Assembly: GCA_013815685.1 (NCBI GenBank)
Contig: JACDFR010000013.1
Span: 1 to 64,000 of the forward strand
DNA: 64,000 nucleotides
Origin: Ramlibacter sp.
GTDB taxonomy: Bacteria > Pseudomonadota > Gammaproteobacteria > Burkholderiales > Burkholderiaceae_C
Reading direction: 5' to 3'
Position numbers and translations under genes: made by a program. The notes under the pieces were generated by a model, which searched no databases, was not told where the DNA came from, and saw only the letters and a program-made list of their open reading frames with translations. The number at the start of each line of letters is the position of its first letter. Positions within the stretch are counted from its first letter, which is position 1. Shown here in pieces: positions 29,408 through 40,121 of this stretch.

Positions 29408-31951
29408 ATGCAAGACCCTGCGGCCTCGGATTTCCACGATACGCCCACGCCCACGCCCACGCCATCCGCCTACTGGCGCCGCTGGTGGCGGCGGCAGACG
29501 CCTGGGCGCCAGGATCGCTTCGCCATGCTCGCCCCGCTGGCGGCGGTGCTGCTGTTCCTCGCGGCCATCGTTTCGGCCTTCGGGTACCTGCGCCTGGAAG
29601 AAATGGACCGCGAGCAGGAAGCGGTCAAACGCGACGTCGAATACGCGCAGCAGCGGGTGCGGTTGCGGCTACTGGAGCGCCAGGAGCAGATGATGCGCAT
29701 CGCGCGGGACATCTCCAACAAGGAGGTCGACGAGGACGATTTCGTCGGGCGCGCGGAGTCGATGGTGAGCCAGTATCCCGAACTCCTGGCGGTGACCTGG
29801 ATCGACGCTCGCCGGCGTATCAAGGCCAGCTATGGCGCACCCAGCCTTTCGAGCAATCAGCAGCGCGAGGCCGGCGCGGTATTGCGCGCCGGCGAAACCG
29901 AGAGCACCTACAGCCTTGCGCGCGACCTGCAGCAGCCGGTCTATTCCCAGCCGGCGGCGGGCGGCGATGGCACCGGGCTGTTGCAGCTGCACATCCCGCT
30001 GACGGAGCAAGGTCGCTTCGCCGGCGTCATCCTGGGCGAATACTCCATTGACGGCCTGCTGCGATATGGGGTGCCCGCGGAGGTCTCCGCCAAGTACGCC
30101 GTGGCCCTGCTGGACGGCAAGAGCAGGACGCTTGCGGGCAGCTCGGTCCCGGCGCGCAATCCGGCAACGCAGTTGCTTCCCTGGGCCGCGCAGCCCAACG
30201 AGTACGAAGTGCCGGTGTCACCCGTGGGCAATGGCCTCATCATCCGCGCCCAGGCTTATCGAACGTCCCTGGGGGTGATCGGCAGTGGGCTGTTCTGGCT
30301 GGTCGGCGCGTTGAGCGCCATGACCGCATGGATGCTGATCGGCAACTGGCGCCATACCAGGCGCCGCATGCAGGCGCAGCAGGCTCTGGTGGCGGAAACC
30401 AACTTCCGCCGTGCGATGGAAAACTCCATGCTCACCGGGATGCGCGCCCTCGATATGCAGGGCCGCATTACCTATGTGAATGCGGCGTTCTGCCAGATGA
30501 CGGGCTGGGGCGAAGCGGAACTGGTGGGCCGCACCCCGCCCTTCCCCTACTGGCCCGAGGCCGACCGCGAGCAGCTGCGCGCGCGCCTTGACGACGAGCT
30601 GCATGGCCGGACGACGCCGGGCGGCTTCCAGGTGCGCGTCAAGCGCAAGGACGGCGGCCTGTTCGACGCGCGCCTGTATGTCTCGCCGCTGGTCGACGCC
30701 AAAGGCCATCAGACGGGCTGGATGACGTCGATGACGGACATCACCGAGCCCAATCGGATCCGCGACCAGCTCTCGGCCTCGTACGAGCGGTTCACCACCG
30801 TGCTGGAGGCGCTCGACGCCTCGGTGTCCGTCGCGCCCCTGGGCAGCGAGGAGCTGCTGTTCGCGAACAAGCTGTATCGCCTGTGGTTCGGCGTGCAGAC
30901 CGCGGGCCATCTGCAGATGGTGGCGCAGGCCGGCGTGCCGGAGCACCCGCGCAATGGCGAGTCGCTGGACGAGGTCGACTCCTTCGTCGGGCTTCCTACC
31001 GGCGCACTCACGGCCGCCCAGTCCGAGAACGCCGAGATATTCGTTCCCGAACTTGGCAAATGGCTGGAAGTGCGTTCGCGCTACCTGAACTGGGTGGACG
31101 GCCGCCTGGCCCAGATGGTGATCGCCACCGACATCACGCCGCGCCGCCATGCCGAAGAACAATCGGCCGCGCAGGCCGAGCGCGCACAGTCCGCCAGCCG
31201 CCTCATCACCATGGGCGAAATGGCATCCAGCGTGGCGCATGAGCTGAACCAGCCGCTCACGGCCATCAACAACTATTGCAACGGCCTGGTGTCGCGCATC
31301 AAGGGCAAACAGATCAACGAGGAAGATCTGCTGGCGGCCCTGGACAAGACGGCACGCCAGGCCCAGCGCGCCGGCCAGATCATCCAGCGCATCCGGTCGT
31401 TCGTGAAGCGCAGCGAGCCCAACCGCACGCTGTCGGATGTGACGCTGATGGTTAACGAGGCGGTGGAGCTGGCCGAGATCGAGCTGCGGCGCCGCAACGT
31501 CCGTCTCTCGCATTACGTCGCCGCGCGTTTACCCAGCCTCATGGTCGACCCCATCCTGATCGAGCAGGTGCTGGTGAACCTGCTGAAGAACGCCGCGGAA
31601 TCCATCGAGCATGCACGCCGTCCCGCCGCGCGGCGCAGCGTCGAACTGCGCGTCATTCCCAAGCAGGTGGACGAGCTGCCGGTCGTGGAGTTCTCGGTCC
31701 TCGACTCGGGCGCCGGACTGGCGCCGGAAGTGATGGAGCGTTTGTACGAAGCCTTCTTTTCCACCAAGGTGGAAGGCATGGGCATTGGCCTGAACTTGTG
31801 CCGAACCATCGTGGAGTCGCACCAGGGACGGATGCAGGCCGAGAACATCTACAATGGGACGGACGTCGCCGGCTGCCGTTTCTCCTTCTGGATTCCGGTC
31901 TTCGGCGCTGCAAATAGCATAGCCAACAAGGACGCCGGGGTGACCATATGA
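29408..31951 (+). CDS. Membrane PAS-domain sensor histidine kinase
   Basis: An 847-residue kinase. A first transmembrane helix (about residues 41-62) and a second (about 288-312) bracket an extracytoplasmic sensing domain of some 225 residues. At least one PAS domain with a PAC motif follows (NFRRAMENSMLTGMRALDMQ to TGWMTSMTDITE). A probable degenerate second PAS comes next. The kinase core has His611 in SSVAHELNQPLTAINNYCNG, an N-box LLKNAAESIEHA, VLDSGAGLAPEVMERLYEAFFSTK and GIGLNLCRTIVESH. The organisation is like FixL/DctB-type kinases. A TPTPTPTP run occurs near the N-terminus. The regulator gene overlaps its stop by 4 bp. Ligand unknown; a metabolite linked to the divergent PDH operon is only a guess. 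Confidence 0.92.
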   Translation: MQDPAASDFHDTPTPTPTPSAYWRRWWRRQTPGRQDRFAMLAPLAAVLLFLAAIVSAFGYLRLEEMDREQEAVKRDVEYAQQRVRLRLLERQEQMMRIARDISNKEVDEDDFVGRAESMVSQYPELLAVTWIDARRRIKASYGAPSLSSNQQREAGAVLRAGETESTYSLARDLQQPVYSQPAAGGDGTGLLQLHIPLTEQGRFAGVILGEYSIDGLLRYGVPAEVSAKYAVALLDGKSRTLAGSSVPARNPATQLLPWAAQPNEYEVPVSPVGNGLIIRAQAYRTSLGVIGSGLFWLVGALSAMTAWMLIGNWRHTRRRMQAQQALVAETNFRRAMENSMLTGMRALDMQGRITYVNAAFCQMTGWGEAELVGRTPPFPYWPEADREQLRARLDDELHGRTTPGGFQVRVKRKDGGLFDARLYVSPLVDAKGHQTGWMTSMTDITEPNRIRDQLSASYERFTTVLEALDASVSVAPLGSEELLFANKLYRLWFGVQTAGHLQMVAQAGVPEHPRNGESLDEVDSFVGLPTGALTAAQSENAEIFVPELGKWLEVRSRYLNWVDGRLAQMVIATDITPRRHAEEQSAAQAERAQSASRLITMGEMASSVAHELNQPLTAINNYCNGLVSRIKGKQINEEDLLAALDKTARQAQRAGQIIQRIRSFVKRSEPNRTLSDVTLMVNEAVELAEIELRRRNVRLSHYVAARLPSLMVDPILIEQVLVNLLKNAAESIEHARRPAARRSVELRVIPKQVDELPVVEFSVLDSGAGLAPEVMERLYEAFFSTKVEGMGIGLNLCRTIVESHQGRMQAENIYNGTDVAGCRFSFWIPVFGAANSIANKDAGVTI

Positions 31952-32574
31952 GCTTGATTCCGAAAAAGGGCACCGTATACGTCGTCGACGACGACGAGGC
32001 CGTCCGCGATTCGCTGCAGTGGCTGCTCGAGGGCAAGGATTACCGCGTTCGCTGCTTCGACTCCGCCGAGTCCTTTCTCTCACGCTACGACCCCCGCGAG
32101 GTCGCCTGCCTGATCGTGGACATCCGCATGGGCGGCATGACCGGGCTGGAACTGCAGGACCGCCTGATCGAACGCAAGTCGCCCCTGCCCGTGGTCTTCA
32201 TCACGGGCCATGGCGATGTACCCATGGCTGTCACCACCATGAAAAAAGGCGCGATGGATTTCATCCAGAAGCCCTTCAAGGAAGACGAACTGGTCAGCCT
32301 GGTCGAACGCATGCTCGAACACGCCCGGGGCGCCTTCGCCGAATACCAGAGCGCGGCCAGCCGCGACGCGCTGCTGTCCAAGCTGACGTCGCGCGAGGCC
32401 CAGGTGCTCGAACGCATCGTCGCCGGGCGGCTGAACAAGCAGATCGCCGACGACCTGGGAATCAGCATCAAAACCGTTGAAGCGCACCGCGCCAACATCA
32501 TGGAAAAACTCAACGCCAACACGGTCGCCGATCTGCTGAAGATCGCACTCGGCCAGAACGCTCCGAAAAATTGA
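31948..32574 (+). CDS. FixJ-family response regulator
   Basis: A 208-residue regulator paired with the kinase just upstream (ATGA overlap). The receiver has VVDDDEAVRDSLQWLL, phospho-acceptor Asp58 in CLIVDIRMGGMTGLEL, VVFITGHGDVPMAVTTMKKGAMDFIQKPF, which is strongly FixJ-like. The C-terminal LuxR helix-turn-helix is LTSREAQVLERIVAGRLNKQ...ISIKTVEAHRANIMEKLNANT. It probably acts as a DNA-binding activator; the divergent aceE promoter is one nearby candidate target. Confidence 0.93.
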   Translation: MSLIPKKGTVYVVDDDEAVRDSLQWLLEGKDYRVRCFDSAESFLSRYDPREVACLIVDIRMGGMTGLELQDRLIERKSPLPVVFITGHGDVPMAVTTMKKGAMDFIQKPFKEDELVSLVERMLEHARGAFAEYQSAASRDALLSKLTSREAQVLERIVAGRLNKQIADDLGISIKTVEAHRANIMEKLNANTVADLLKIALGQNAPKN

Positions 32575-32616
32575 CGGATTCACGCGTCCGCTTCGCCGGT
32601 CGCGCCCTTCTGATTT

Positions 32617-33477
32617 ATGACAGCTCAGTTGATCGACGGCAACGCGCTTGCCAAGAAGATTCGCGCCGAGGTGGCCGGCCGCACGGCGGCCCTCAAGGCC
32701 GGGGGTGTCCAGCCCGCGCTCGCGATCATCCTGGTCGGCGACGATCCGGCCAGCCAGGTCTACACACGGCACAAGGTCAACGACAGCACCGAGACGGGCC
32801 TGGATGCGACGCTGGAGCGCTATCCCGGCGAAATGAGCGAAGCACAACTCCTGGCGCGCATCCGGGCGCTCAATGACGACCCGGCCGTTCATGGGATCCT
32901 GGTGCAGTTGCCGCTGCCGCGGCATATGGACGCCAGCAAGGTGATCGAAACGATCTCTCCCGCCAAGGACGTGGATGGCTTTCACGTTGCCAGCGCCGGC
33001 GCGTTGATGGTCGGGCAACCGGGCTTCTGGCCCTGCACGCCCTTCGGCTGCATGAAGATGCTGGAAGACCTCGGCTACGACCTTCGCGGCAAGCACGCCG
33101 TCGTGATCGGGCGCAGCAACATCGTCGGCAAGCCGATGGCGATGATGCTGCTGCAAAAGAACGCCACCGTCACGATCTGCCACAGCGCGACCCGGAACCT
33201 CAAGGGGCAGACCTTGCAGGCCGACGTGATCGTGGCGGCCGTGGGCAAGCGCAACGTGTTGACGGCGGACATGGTCAAGCCCGGTGCCGTCGTCATCGAC
33301 GTGGGCATGAACCGCAACGACGAGGGCAAGCTCTGCGGCGATGTGGATTTCGCGGGGGTGAGTGAAGTCGCTGGCTGGATCACGCCGGTGCCGGGAGGCG
33401 TCGGCCCCATGACACGCGCCATGCTGCTGGTCAACACGCTTCGGGCCGCCGAGCGCGCCGGCAATCAGGCTCATTGA
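32617..33477 (+). CDS. folD: Methylenetetrahydrofolate dehydrogenase/cyclohydrolase FolD
   Basis: FolD interconverts 5,10-methylene-THF and 10-formyl-THF in one-carbon metabolism. The 286-residue protein shows the conserved [16 protein letters not shown] (catalytic Lys in the YxxxK motif), [53 protein letters not shown] for NADP binding, and the C-terminal [20 protein letters not shown]. Length is standard. It lies 42 bp after the FixJ-type regulator and may be read through from it. Confidence 0.97.
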   Translation: MTAQLIDGNALAKKIRAEVAGRTAALKAGGVQPALAIILVGDDPASQVYTRHKVNDSTETGLDATLERYPGEMSEAQLLARIRALNDDPAVHGILVQLPLPRHMDASKVIETISPAKDVDGFHVASAGALMVGQPGFWPCTPFGCMKMLEDLGYDLRGKHAVVIGRSNIVGKPMAMMLLQKNATVTICHSATRNLKGQTLQADVIVAAVGKRNVLTADMVKPGAVVIDVGMNRNDEGKLCGDVDFAGVSEVAGWITPVPGGVGPMTRAMLLVNTLRAAERAGNQAH

Positions 33478-33532
33478 AACGTCCAATGCCCGTGCGGCCT
33501 TGTCGCAGGCCGGGCTGACGCAAAATGAGGGC

Positions 33533-35578
33533 ATGAGCAATCCTCTTCTCGACTTCAACGATCTCCCGCTGTTCGACCAGGTCCAGCCCGGGCATGTAGC
33601 ACCGGCGGTGGGCACCTTGCTGGCTGCCGCCCAGGAGGCCCTCGAAACCGTGACACAGCCCGGCTTCCCAAGCCGCTGGAACGACATCGCCCGGGTCCTC
33701 GACACCGCCACCGAAAAGCTGGGCCGCGCCTGGGGTGTGGTGAGCCACCTCAACAGCGTGGCCGATACGCCGGAAATTCGCGCCGCCTACAACGAGGCAC
33801 TGCCGAAGGTCACCGACTTCTGGACCCGGCTGGGCTCGGACGAGCGGCTTTACGCCAGATACAAGGCCATCGATGCGGCAAGCCTGACCGACGAACAACG
33901 CCAGGCCCACAAGAACGCAATCCGCAACTTCGTGCTGGGTGGCGCCGAGCTGACCGGCGCGGCCCGCGAGCGCTTCGCCGCGATCCAGGAACGGCAGGCC
34001 GAGCTCAGCCAGAAATTCAGCGAGAACGCGCTCGATGCCACCGAAGCCTATTCGTACCATGCCGGCGAGGACGAGCTCGGCGGCGTGCCCGAGGACGTGA
34101 TCCAGGCGGCCCGCGCCGCCGCGCAGGCCGAAGGCAAGGAAGGCCACAAGCTCACGCTCAAGATGCCCAGCTACCTGCCTGTCATGCAGTTTGCGCACAG
34201 CAGCCCGCTGCGGGAACGCCTCTATCGCGCGTATGTCACCCGGGCCAGCGACCAGGGCGACCCCAAATTCGACAACAGCGCGCTGATACGCGAAATCCTG
34301 GCGCTGCGCCAGGAAGAATCGAGGCTGCTGGGTTTTCGAAATTTCGGCGAGGTTTCTGTCGTACCGAAAATGGCCGATTCCCCCCAGGAGGTCATCGCCT
34401 TCCTGCATGACCTCGCCAGGCGGGCCCGGCCTTATGCCGAGAAAGATGTGGCAGACATGCGCGCTTTCGCCGCTTCGAAGCTCCATATCGAGGATCCGCA
34501 ACCCTGGGACTGGCCCTACATCGGCGAGAAGCTCAAGGAGGAACGGTATTCCTTCAGCGAGCAGGAGGTGAAGCAGTACTTCACGGCCCCCAAGGTTCTT
34601 GCCGGCCTCTTCAAGATCGTCGAGACGCTGTTCGAGGTGACGATCCGCCGCGACGTGGCGCGGGTCTGGAACCCGGCCGTGGAGTTCTACCGCATCGAGC
34701 GGGAGAGGCGCGAAGGCGATCGCCTCTCGACCGAGCTCGTCGGCCAGTTCTACCTGGATCCCTCGGCGCGCAACGGCAAGCGCGGCGGCGCCTGGATGGA
34801 CGACGTGCGGGCGCGCTGGCTGCGTCCCGACGACGGCCGGCTGCAGACACCCGTCGCACACCTGGTCTGCAATTTCGCGGAGGGCGTGGAGGGCAAGCCG
34901 CCCCTGCTCACGCACGACGATGTGATCACGCTGTTCCATGAGTTCGGCCACGGCCTTCACCATATGCTGACCCTCGTCAACGAACGCGATGTTTCCGGTA
35001 TCAGCGGCGTCGAATGGGACGCGGTCGAATTGCCCAGCCAGTTCATGGAGAACTTCTGCTGGGAATGGGATGTGCTGCGGCACATGACGGCGCATGTCGA
35101 AACCGGCGCGCCGCTTGCGCGCGAGCTTTTCGACAAGATGCTCGCCGCCAAGAACTTCCAGAGCGGCCTGGGGACGCTGCGCCAGATCGAATTCGCGCTG
35201 TTCGACATGCTGCTGCACACGGAGCACGAGCCGGCGCAGGACTTCATGCCCTTGCTCTCGAAGGTGCGCCAGGAGGTCGCGGTCATCCAGCCCCCCGCGT
35301 TCAGCCGCACCGCGCACACCTTCAGCCACATCTTCGCGGGCGGCTATGCCGCAGGCTATTACAGCTACAAATGGGCCGAGGTGCTCAGCGCCGACGCGTA
35401 TGCCGCTTTCGAGGAGACTGCGGGTAAAGACGGTTTGCCGAGTATTGAAACCGGGCGAAAATACCGGCAGGCCATCCTCGAGGCAGGCGGCAGCCGGCCC
35501 GCCATCGAGTCATTCAAGGCTTTCCGGGGCCGCGAGCCTTCGCTGGACGCCCTGCTGCGCCATCAGGGCATGAGTTGA
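33533..35578 (+). CDS. prlC: Oligopeptidase A (M3 family metallopeptidase)
   Basis: A cytosolic M3-family zinc oligopeptidase, 681 residues, that degrades short peptides including signal-peptide fragments. The zinc motif is HEFGHGLHH (His469 and His473 in LFHEFGHGLHHMLT), and the third ligand is in the following GVEWDAVELPSQFMENFCWE segment. The C-terminal FSRTAHTFSHIFAGGYAAGYYSYKWAEVLSADAYAAF is a strong family signature. The ATG at 33533 follows GAGG and gives MSNPLLDFNDLPLFD; the frame extends 11 codons upstream without support. Confidence 0.95.
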   Translation: MSNPLLDFNDLPLFDQVQPGHVAPAVGTLLAAAQEALETVTQPGFPSRWNDIARVLDTATEKLGRAWGVVSHLNSVADTPEIRAAYNEALPKVTDFWTRLGSDERLYARYKAIDAASLTDEQRQAHKNAIRNFVLGGAELTGAARERFAAIQERQAELSQKFSENALDATEAYSYHAGEDELGGVPEDVIQAARAAAQAEGKEGHKLTLKMPSYLPVMQFAHSSPLRERLYRAYVTRASDQGDPKFDNSALIREILALRQEESRLLGFRNFGEVSVVPKMADSPQEVIAFLHDLARRARPYAEKDVADMRAFAASKLHIEDPQPWDWPYIGEKLKEERYSFSEQEVKQYFTAPKVLAGLFKIVETLFEVTIRRDVARVWNPAVEFYRIERERREGDRLSTELVGQFYLDPSARNGKRGGAWMDDVRARWLRPDDGRLQTPVAHLVCNFAEGVEGKPPLLTHDDVITLFHEFGHGLHHMLTLVNERDVSGISGVEWDAVELPSQFMENFCWEWDVLRHMTAHVETGAPLARELFDKMLAAKNFQSGLGTLRQIEFALFDMLLHTEHEPAQDFMPLLSKVRQEVAVIQPPAFSRTAHTFSHIFAGGYAAGYYSYKWAEVLSADAYAAFEETAGKDGLPSIETGRKYRQAILEAGGSRPAIESFKAFRGREPSLDALLRHQGMS

Positions 35579-35607
35579 GCAGATACGCAACCGTTGGAGT
35601 CGACACG

Positions 35608-36252
35608 ATGTTTTTCGCACGCGCCTTTTTTGCCCTGAGCCTGACAGCAGTTCTTGCCGCCGCGGCAATGGGCGGCGATGCGAATGCACAACAGATTTTT
35701 CGTATCGTGGGCTCCGACGGCCGAGTTACATTCTCGGATAAACCGCCTCTGGAACCCAGCGCAAAGGCAGCGGCCTCGCCGGTGGCCGGCCAGCCGGGCG
35801 CTGGCAATGCCAACCTGCCGTTCGAGTTGCGCCAGGTGGCGACTCGCTATCCGGTCACGCTCTATAGCGCCCCCGGTTGTGGGCCCTGCGGCTCGGGCCG
35901 TGCGCTGCTTGCCAGCCGAGGCATTCCCTTCGCGGAAAAGACGGTCACGACCAATGAGGACATCGAGGGCTTGAAACGCCTGGCCGGCGCCGCGTCCGTG
36001 CCCATCCTGACGATCGGAGGGCAACAGCTCAAGGGCTTCTCGGAAATCGAATGGGCGCAGTTCCTCGATGCGGCGGGCTATCCCAAAACCTCGCAGCTGC
36101 CGGCCGGCTACAACCAGCCCGCGGCCACGCCGCTGATGGCGGTGCAGGAAGCGCAACCGGCGGCGGCTCGTACGCCCGAAGCGGCACGGGAGGTGCCGCG
36201 CGCCGCCGCGCCGCAGCCCGCGCCGCCAAACCCCGCGGGCATCCGCTTCTGA
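35608..36252 (+). CDS. Exported glutaredoxin-like thioredoxin-fold protein with N-terminal DUF4124-like segment
   Basis: A 214-residue secreted protein. After a signal peptide (to about residue 28, GDANAQ) there is a short DUF4124-like segment (QIFRIVGSDGRVTFSDKPP), then a glutaredoxin-like domain starting VTLYSAPGCGPCGSGRALLASRGI, whose CGPC motif is typical of thioredoxin-like active sites. The cis-Pro loop is ASVPILTIGG. The C-terminal 55 residues are Ala/Pro-rich. It probably works on periplasmic thiols. The ATG at 35608 has GGAG upstream. Its stop abuts the rpiA stop with no gap. Confidence 0.82.
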   Translation: MFFARAFFALSLTAVLAAAAMGGDANAQQIFRIVGSDGRVTFSDKPPLEPSAKAAASPVAGQPGAGNANLPFELRQVATRYPVTLYSAPGCGPCGSGRALLASRGIPFAEKTVTTNEDIEGLKRLAGAASVPILTIGGQQLKGFSEIEWAQFLDAAGYPKTSQLPAGYNQPAATPLMAVQEAQPAAARTPEAAREVPRAAAPQPAPPNPAGIRF

Positions 36253-36924
36253 TCAGAAGGAAAGGGGCTTGACCCCGGCGGCCGTGCCCAGCAGGCACAG
36301 TGCCGCCTTCTGGTGCGCAAACACGCCCACGGTCACGACGCCGGGCCACTGGTTGACATCGCTCTCGAAGCGCAATGGTTCGCCGATCTGCAGGCCCGCT
36401 ACGTCCAGGATGTATTGGCCGTTGTCCGTCACCAGCGGCTGACCCTCCTTGAGGCGCAGGCGCGCGGTACCGCCCAGTTCCGCGAACTGCCGGATCAGTC
36501 TCTGCGTCGCCATGGGAATGACTTCGACGGGCACGGGAAACCGGCCGAGTACCTGCACCAGCTTGGACTCGTCCGCGATGCAGACAAAGCGGGCCGACTG
36601 CGCCGCCACGATCTTCTCGCGGGTGAGCGCCGCACCGCCGCCCTTGATCATGAAGCCCTGGTGGTCGATCTCGTCGGCGCCATCGATGTACACGGCAACC
36701 TCACCCACCTCGTTCGAATCGAACACGGGGATGCCGAGCGCCTGCAGCCGCTCGGTGGAAGCGCTGGAACTGGACACCGCGCCCCGGATGCGATCTTTCA
36801 GCGTCGCCAGGGCCTCGATGAACCTGTTGACGGTGGAACCCGTTCCCACACCGACGATCCCGCCGGGCGGCACGTATTGCAGTGCGGCCTGGCCGACCAG
36901 CGTTTTCATTTCATCCTGGGTCAT
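36253..36924 (-). CDS. rpiA: Ribose-5-phosphate isomerase A
   Basis: RpiA interconverts ribose-5-phosphate and ribulose-5-phosphate in the pentose phosphate pathway. The 223-residue product has [65 protein letters not shown] (catalytic Asp, Glu and Lys region), [25 protein letters not shown] and [10 protein letters not shown]. The ATG at 36924 is preferred; a TTG at 36933 is just after an AAGGA and cannot be excluded. It is divergent from pyrD with 33 bp between starts. Confidence 0.96.
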   Translation of the reverse strand: MTQDEMKTLVGQAALQYVPPGGIVGVGTGSTVNRFIEALATLKDRIRGAVSSSSASTERLQALGIPVFDSNEVGEVAVYIDGADEIDHQGFMIKGGGAALTREKIVAAQSARFVCIADESKLVQVLGRFPVPVEVIPMATQRLIRQFAELGGTARLRLKEGQPLVTDNGQYILDVAGLQIGEPLRFESDVNQWPGVVTVGVFAHQKAALCLLGTAAGVKPLSF

Positions 36925-36957
36925 TTGCGACAATTCCTTCTCTGCCCGGAATTATCC

Positions 36958-38007
36958 ATGTCCCTCCTGCCTTACGCCCTCGCCCGTCCCTTCCTCTTCG
37001 GGCTGGACCCCGAAACCGCCCACGAGCTCACGATGCAATCGCTGGCGCGGCTGCAGGGCACGCCCCTGGAATGGGCCTATTGCAACGCGATGGTGGATGA
37101 CCCCATTGAGCTGGCCGGCCTGAAGTTTCCCAATCGAGTCGGCCTGGCCGCCGGCCTGGACAAGAACGCGCGCTGCATCGACGGGCTGGGCGCCATGGGC
37201 TTCGGGTTCGTCGAAGTGGGCACGGTAACGCCCAAGGCCCAACCCGGCAATCCCAAGCCCCGCATGTTTCGGCTGCCCCAGGCCAACGCCCTGATCAACC
37301 GCCTCGGGTTCAACAACGATGGCCTGGAAGCCTTCATCGCGAATGTCAGAAGATCCTCCTTCCGCGAGAAGGGGCGCATCCTTGGCCTGAACATCGGGAA
37401 AAATGCAGCCACGCCCATCGAGCACGCGACCAGCGATTACCTGGCGTGCATGGACGGCGTCTATCCGCATGCCGATTACGTGACCGTCAACATTTCCAGC
37501 CCGAACACCAGCAACCTGCGCTCGCTGCAGGGCGACGAGGCGCTGGACGGCCTGTTGGCTGCGATCGCGCGCAAGCGTGAATCCCTGGCGAAGCTGCATG
37601 GCCGCCGAGTCCCCCTGTTCGTCAAGATAGCCCCGGACCTGGATGCGCCGCAGGTGGAGGCCATTGCCGCCACCTTGCGGCGCCACGGCATGGATGGCGT
37701 GGTGGCGACCAATACGACCACGAGCCGCGAGGCGGTCAGGGGATTGCCACATGAACAGGAGGCCGGTGGCCTGAGCGGCTCGCCCGTGCTGGAGGCCAGC
37801 AACGTCGTGATAGCCCGGTTGCGCGCCTCACTGGGTAAGTCGTTTCCCATCATTGGCGTGGGCGGCATCATGAGCGCGGAAGACGCAAAGTCGAAGATCA
37901 GCGCCGGGGCGGACGTGGTGCAGATCTACACCGGCCTCATCTACCGGGGCCCGGATCTGGTGAGCCAGTCCGCGCGCGCCCTCAGGCAAATGTCCCGCAC
38001 GCGCTAG
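36958..38007 (+). CDS. pyrD: Dihydroorotate dehydrogenase (class 2)
   Basis: PyrD oxidises dihydroorotate to orotate with FMN and quinone at the inner membrane, for pyrimidine synthesis. The 349-residue protein has the N-terminal amphipathic helix of class 2 enzymes ([18 protein letters not shown]), [44 protein letters not shown] with the catalytic Ser, ATNTTTSR and the C-terminal [34 protein letters not shown]. The stop codon is inside the CTAG shared with the stop of the convergent TonB-dependent receptor gene. Confidence 0.96.
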   Translation: MSLLPYALARPFLFGLDPETAHELTMQSLARLQGTPLEWAYCNAMVDDPIELAGLKFPNRVGLAAGLDKNARCIDGLGAMGFGFVEVGTVTPKAQPGNPKPRMFRLPQANALINRLGFNNDGLEAFIANVRRSSFREKGRILGLNIGKNAATPIEHATSDYLACMDGVYPHADYVTVNISSPNTSNLRSLQGDEALDGLLAAIARKRESLAKLHGRRVPLFVKIAPDLDAPQVEAIAATLRRHGMDGVVATNTTTSREAVRGLPHEQEAGGLSGSPVLEASNVVIARLRASLGKSFPIIGVGGIMSAEDAKSKISAGADVVQIYTGLIYRGPDLVSQSARALRQMSRTR

Positions 38008-40121
38008 AAACTGTAGTTGCCGGCCAGCTTGAGCGCATAGCCGCGCCCCGGTGCGGCTTCGAAGAAGCGGCCGTTGCCTTCGTTGGCGATGACCGAGCCC
38101 GCGTAGCGGCGGTCCAGCAGGTTGTCCACGCGCGCCGTGGCCGCGAGATTCCACCCCCGCAAGTCGAACACATAGCCGGCATTCACGGCAACGGTGGTGA
38201 ACGACGGCCCGGCCTCGCTGTTCGCATCGTTGACGAACACCCGGCTCGAACGCCGCACTTCGACGCCGCCACGCCAGCCACGTGCGGGTTGCCATGCCAG
38301 TTCCGCCGCGAAGACCGATCGCGCGGTTCCGGGGAGGCGGTTGCCCGCCGGAACCGGCTGGGCCGCACTCGCGCAGGGCGTTCCACTGCATGTCAGAAAC
38401 CCGTCCCGGTAGCGCGCGTCGACCCAGGTCTGTGCCAGCTGCAACTGCCAGCCCGGCGCGGGCACCGCGCTCCAGCCCAGCTCCAGGCCCTGGCGCCGCG
38501 TTGCGCCGGCATTCTGGAATGTGCTGCGCCCGCCGGTGCTGGTCTGGGTGACGATCTCGTCGCGCGTGCCGGTCTGGAACACCGCGGCACTCCACTGGGT
38601 GCGCCAATCCGTCCCGGCGGGCGACCGGCCCTTGAGGCCGACTTCGAGATTGCTGCTGCGCGAAGGGCGCAGGGCGAAGTTCAGCCCCGGGACGCCGTCG
38701 CTGCGATAAGCCAGCTCATTGAACGTGGGCGTCTCGAAGCCGCGACCCATGGCCGCAAAGACATGAAGTTCGGGCGACCAGGCGAACATGAGCCCCGCCA
38801 CGGGCAGCGTCGCGCCGTAGCGCAGGCTCCCGCTGTCGTCGCCGTTCGGCCCGGCCACATAACCGTCGCGAGAAGAAAAGCGGACGCTGCTGCGGCGCAC
38901 CCCGGCCGTCAGGCTCCAGCGCGGCGCGAACTGCCACACGGCCTGCAGGTAGGGATCCAGGTTCGAAACCACATTGTCTTCGTCGCGCCGCAGCGGCCCC
39001 CGTACGCCCAGCGCCGACCCGCTGAAGTTCTGCCAGCCGCGGCGGCGCTCCTGCATGCGGTCGTACGAGAGGCCCGCCACGACTTCCAGACCACTTTGCC
39101 CCAACGTGGCCTGCGACGTCCAGCGTAGATCGGTGCCGGCATAGCGCCGGTCCAGCCCGATCGCCCCGCCCGGATGAAAGGGACCGGCCTGCGGGCCGGC
39201 CGGGATGGCCTGATACTGCACCGTCGAACGTTCCCCGCCATAGACCATCAGGCGCAGCCGGTCCCCGCCCGTCGACCGGTGCTCGTGGATCAGGCCCAAC
39301 TGGTTCTGCCTGACGGACTTGCGGGTGTTGAACGCGGTGGCCGTCGCATCCGCACTGCGCGGCGAGGCTTCGAACTGGGCCCGCGTCAGGCCCAGCGGAT
39401 CGTCGGCGCGAAGCTCCATGGCATTCGCGACCAGGGTCCAATCGCTGCCCTCGGCGCGCTTGAAATCCAGCTTGGCGTTTACGATGCTGCGAGAAGCGGC
39501 GCTGTGCTCCCGCCAGCCGTCGGTGTGGAAGCGGTTGGCGCTCACCACATAGGCCAGTTCAGGCGTGATTGCGCCGACGCGCAATCCAGGGCGCACCAAG
39601 CCGTCGCTTCCGAGGGCGAGACTCGATGCCGCCTGGGGCGCGCCCTCGCCTGCTTCGGTGAATACTTGCAGCACACCACCGGACGAGTTGCCGTAGAGCA
39701 CCGAGAACGGGCCGCGCAAGACTTCGACCCTTCCCGCCGACGCCAGGTCGACATGGGACAGCTGCCCCTGGCCGTCCGGCATCGTGGCGGGAATACCGTC
39801 GACATAGAGCCGGATACCGCGCACACCGAAGGTCGATCGCGCGCCGAAGCCGCGAATGGAGAGCTGCAGATCCTGCGCATGGTTCTGGCGGTCGCGGGCG
39901 GCCAGGCCAGGCACCAGGGCAAGGCCTTCCGAGAGGCTGACTTCCGGCCGTCCGGCCGCGCGCAGATGCCCGCCGTCTATGACATCGACGGACGCCGCGA
40001 TATCGAACGGCGAAGCTTCATTCCGGGTCGCGCTCACCGTGACCTGCGGGAGCGCCTGCGACTGCGCAGCTGCCGCGGTCGCGGTCGCGAGCCCCAGGGC
40101 CAGGGCCGCAGCCGCTTTCAT
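38004..40121 (-). CDS. TonB-dependent outer membrane receptor
   Basis: A 705-residue TonB-dependent receptor with a signal peptide (to AAAAQSQA). A TonB-box/plug start follows ([27 protein letters not shown]), with [37 protein letters not shown] and [25 protein letters not shown] in the plug. The rest is a beta-barrel ending in aromatic Phe (LAGNYSF), as outer-membrane proteins do. A Cys pair in the loop [10 protein letters not shown] may be a disulfide. Substrate unknown. Its ATG overlaps the stop of the upstream FAD oxidoreductase (ATGA), so the two are co-translated. Confidence 0.9.
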   Translation of the reverse strand: MKAAAALALGLATATAAAAQSQALPQVTVSATRNEASPFDIAASVDVIDGGHLRAAGRPEVSLSEGLALVPGLAARDRQNHAQDLQLSIRGFGARSTFGVRGIRLYVDGIPATMPDGQGQLSHVDLASAGRVEVLRGPFSVLYGNSSGGVLQVFTEAGEGAPQAASSLALGSDGLVRPGLRVGAITPELAYVVSANRFHTDGWREHSAASRSIVNAKLDFKRAEGSDWTLVANAMELRADDPLGLTRAQFEASPRSADATATAFNTRKSVRQNQLGLIHEHRSTGGDRLRLMVYGGERSTVQYQAIPAGPQAGPFHPGGAIGLDRRYAGTDLRWTSQATLGQSGLEVVAGLSYDRMQERRRGWQNFSGSALGVRGPLRRDEDNVVSNLDPYLQAVWQFAPRWSLTAGVRRSSVRFSSRDGYVAGPNGDDSGSLRYGATLPVAGLMFAWSPELHVFAAMGRGFETPTFNELAYRSDGVPGLNFALRPSRSSNLEVGLKGRSPAGTDWRTQWSAAVFQTGTRDEIVTQTSTGGRSTFQNAGATRRQGLELGWSAVPAPGWQLQLAQTWVDARYRDGFLTCSGTPCASAAQPVPAGNRLPGTARSVFAAELAWQPARGWRGGVEVRRSSRVFVNDANSEAGPSFTTVAVNAGYVFDLRGWNLAATARVDNLLDRRYAGSVIANEGNGRFFEAAPGRGYALKLAGNYSF

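Noticed and set aside
36313..36957. Upstream extension of the pyrD frame
   Set aside because: It is antisense to rpiA and the family N-terminus begins at 36958.
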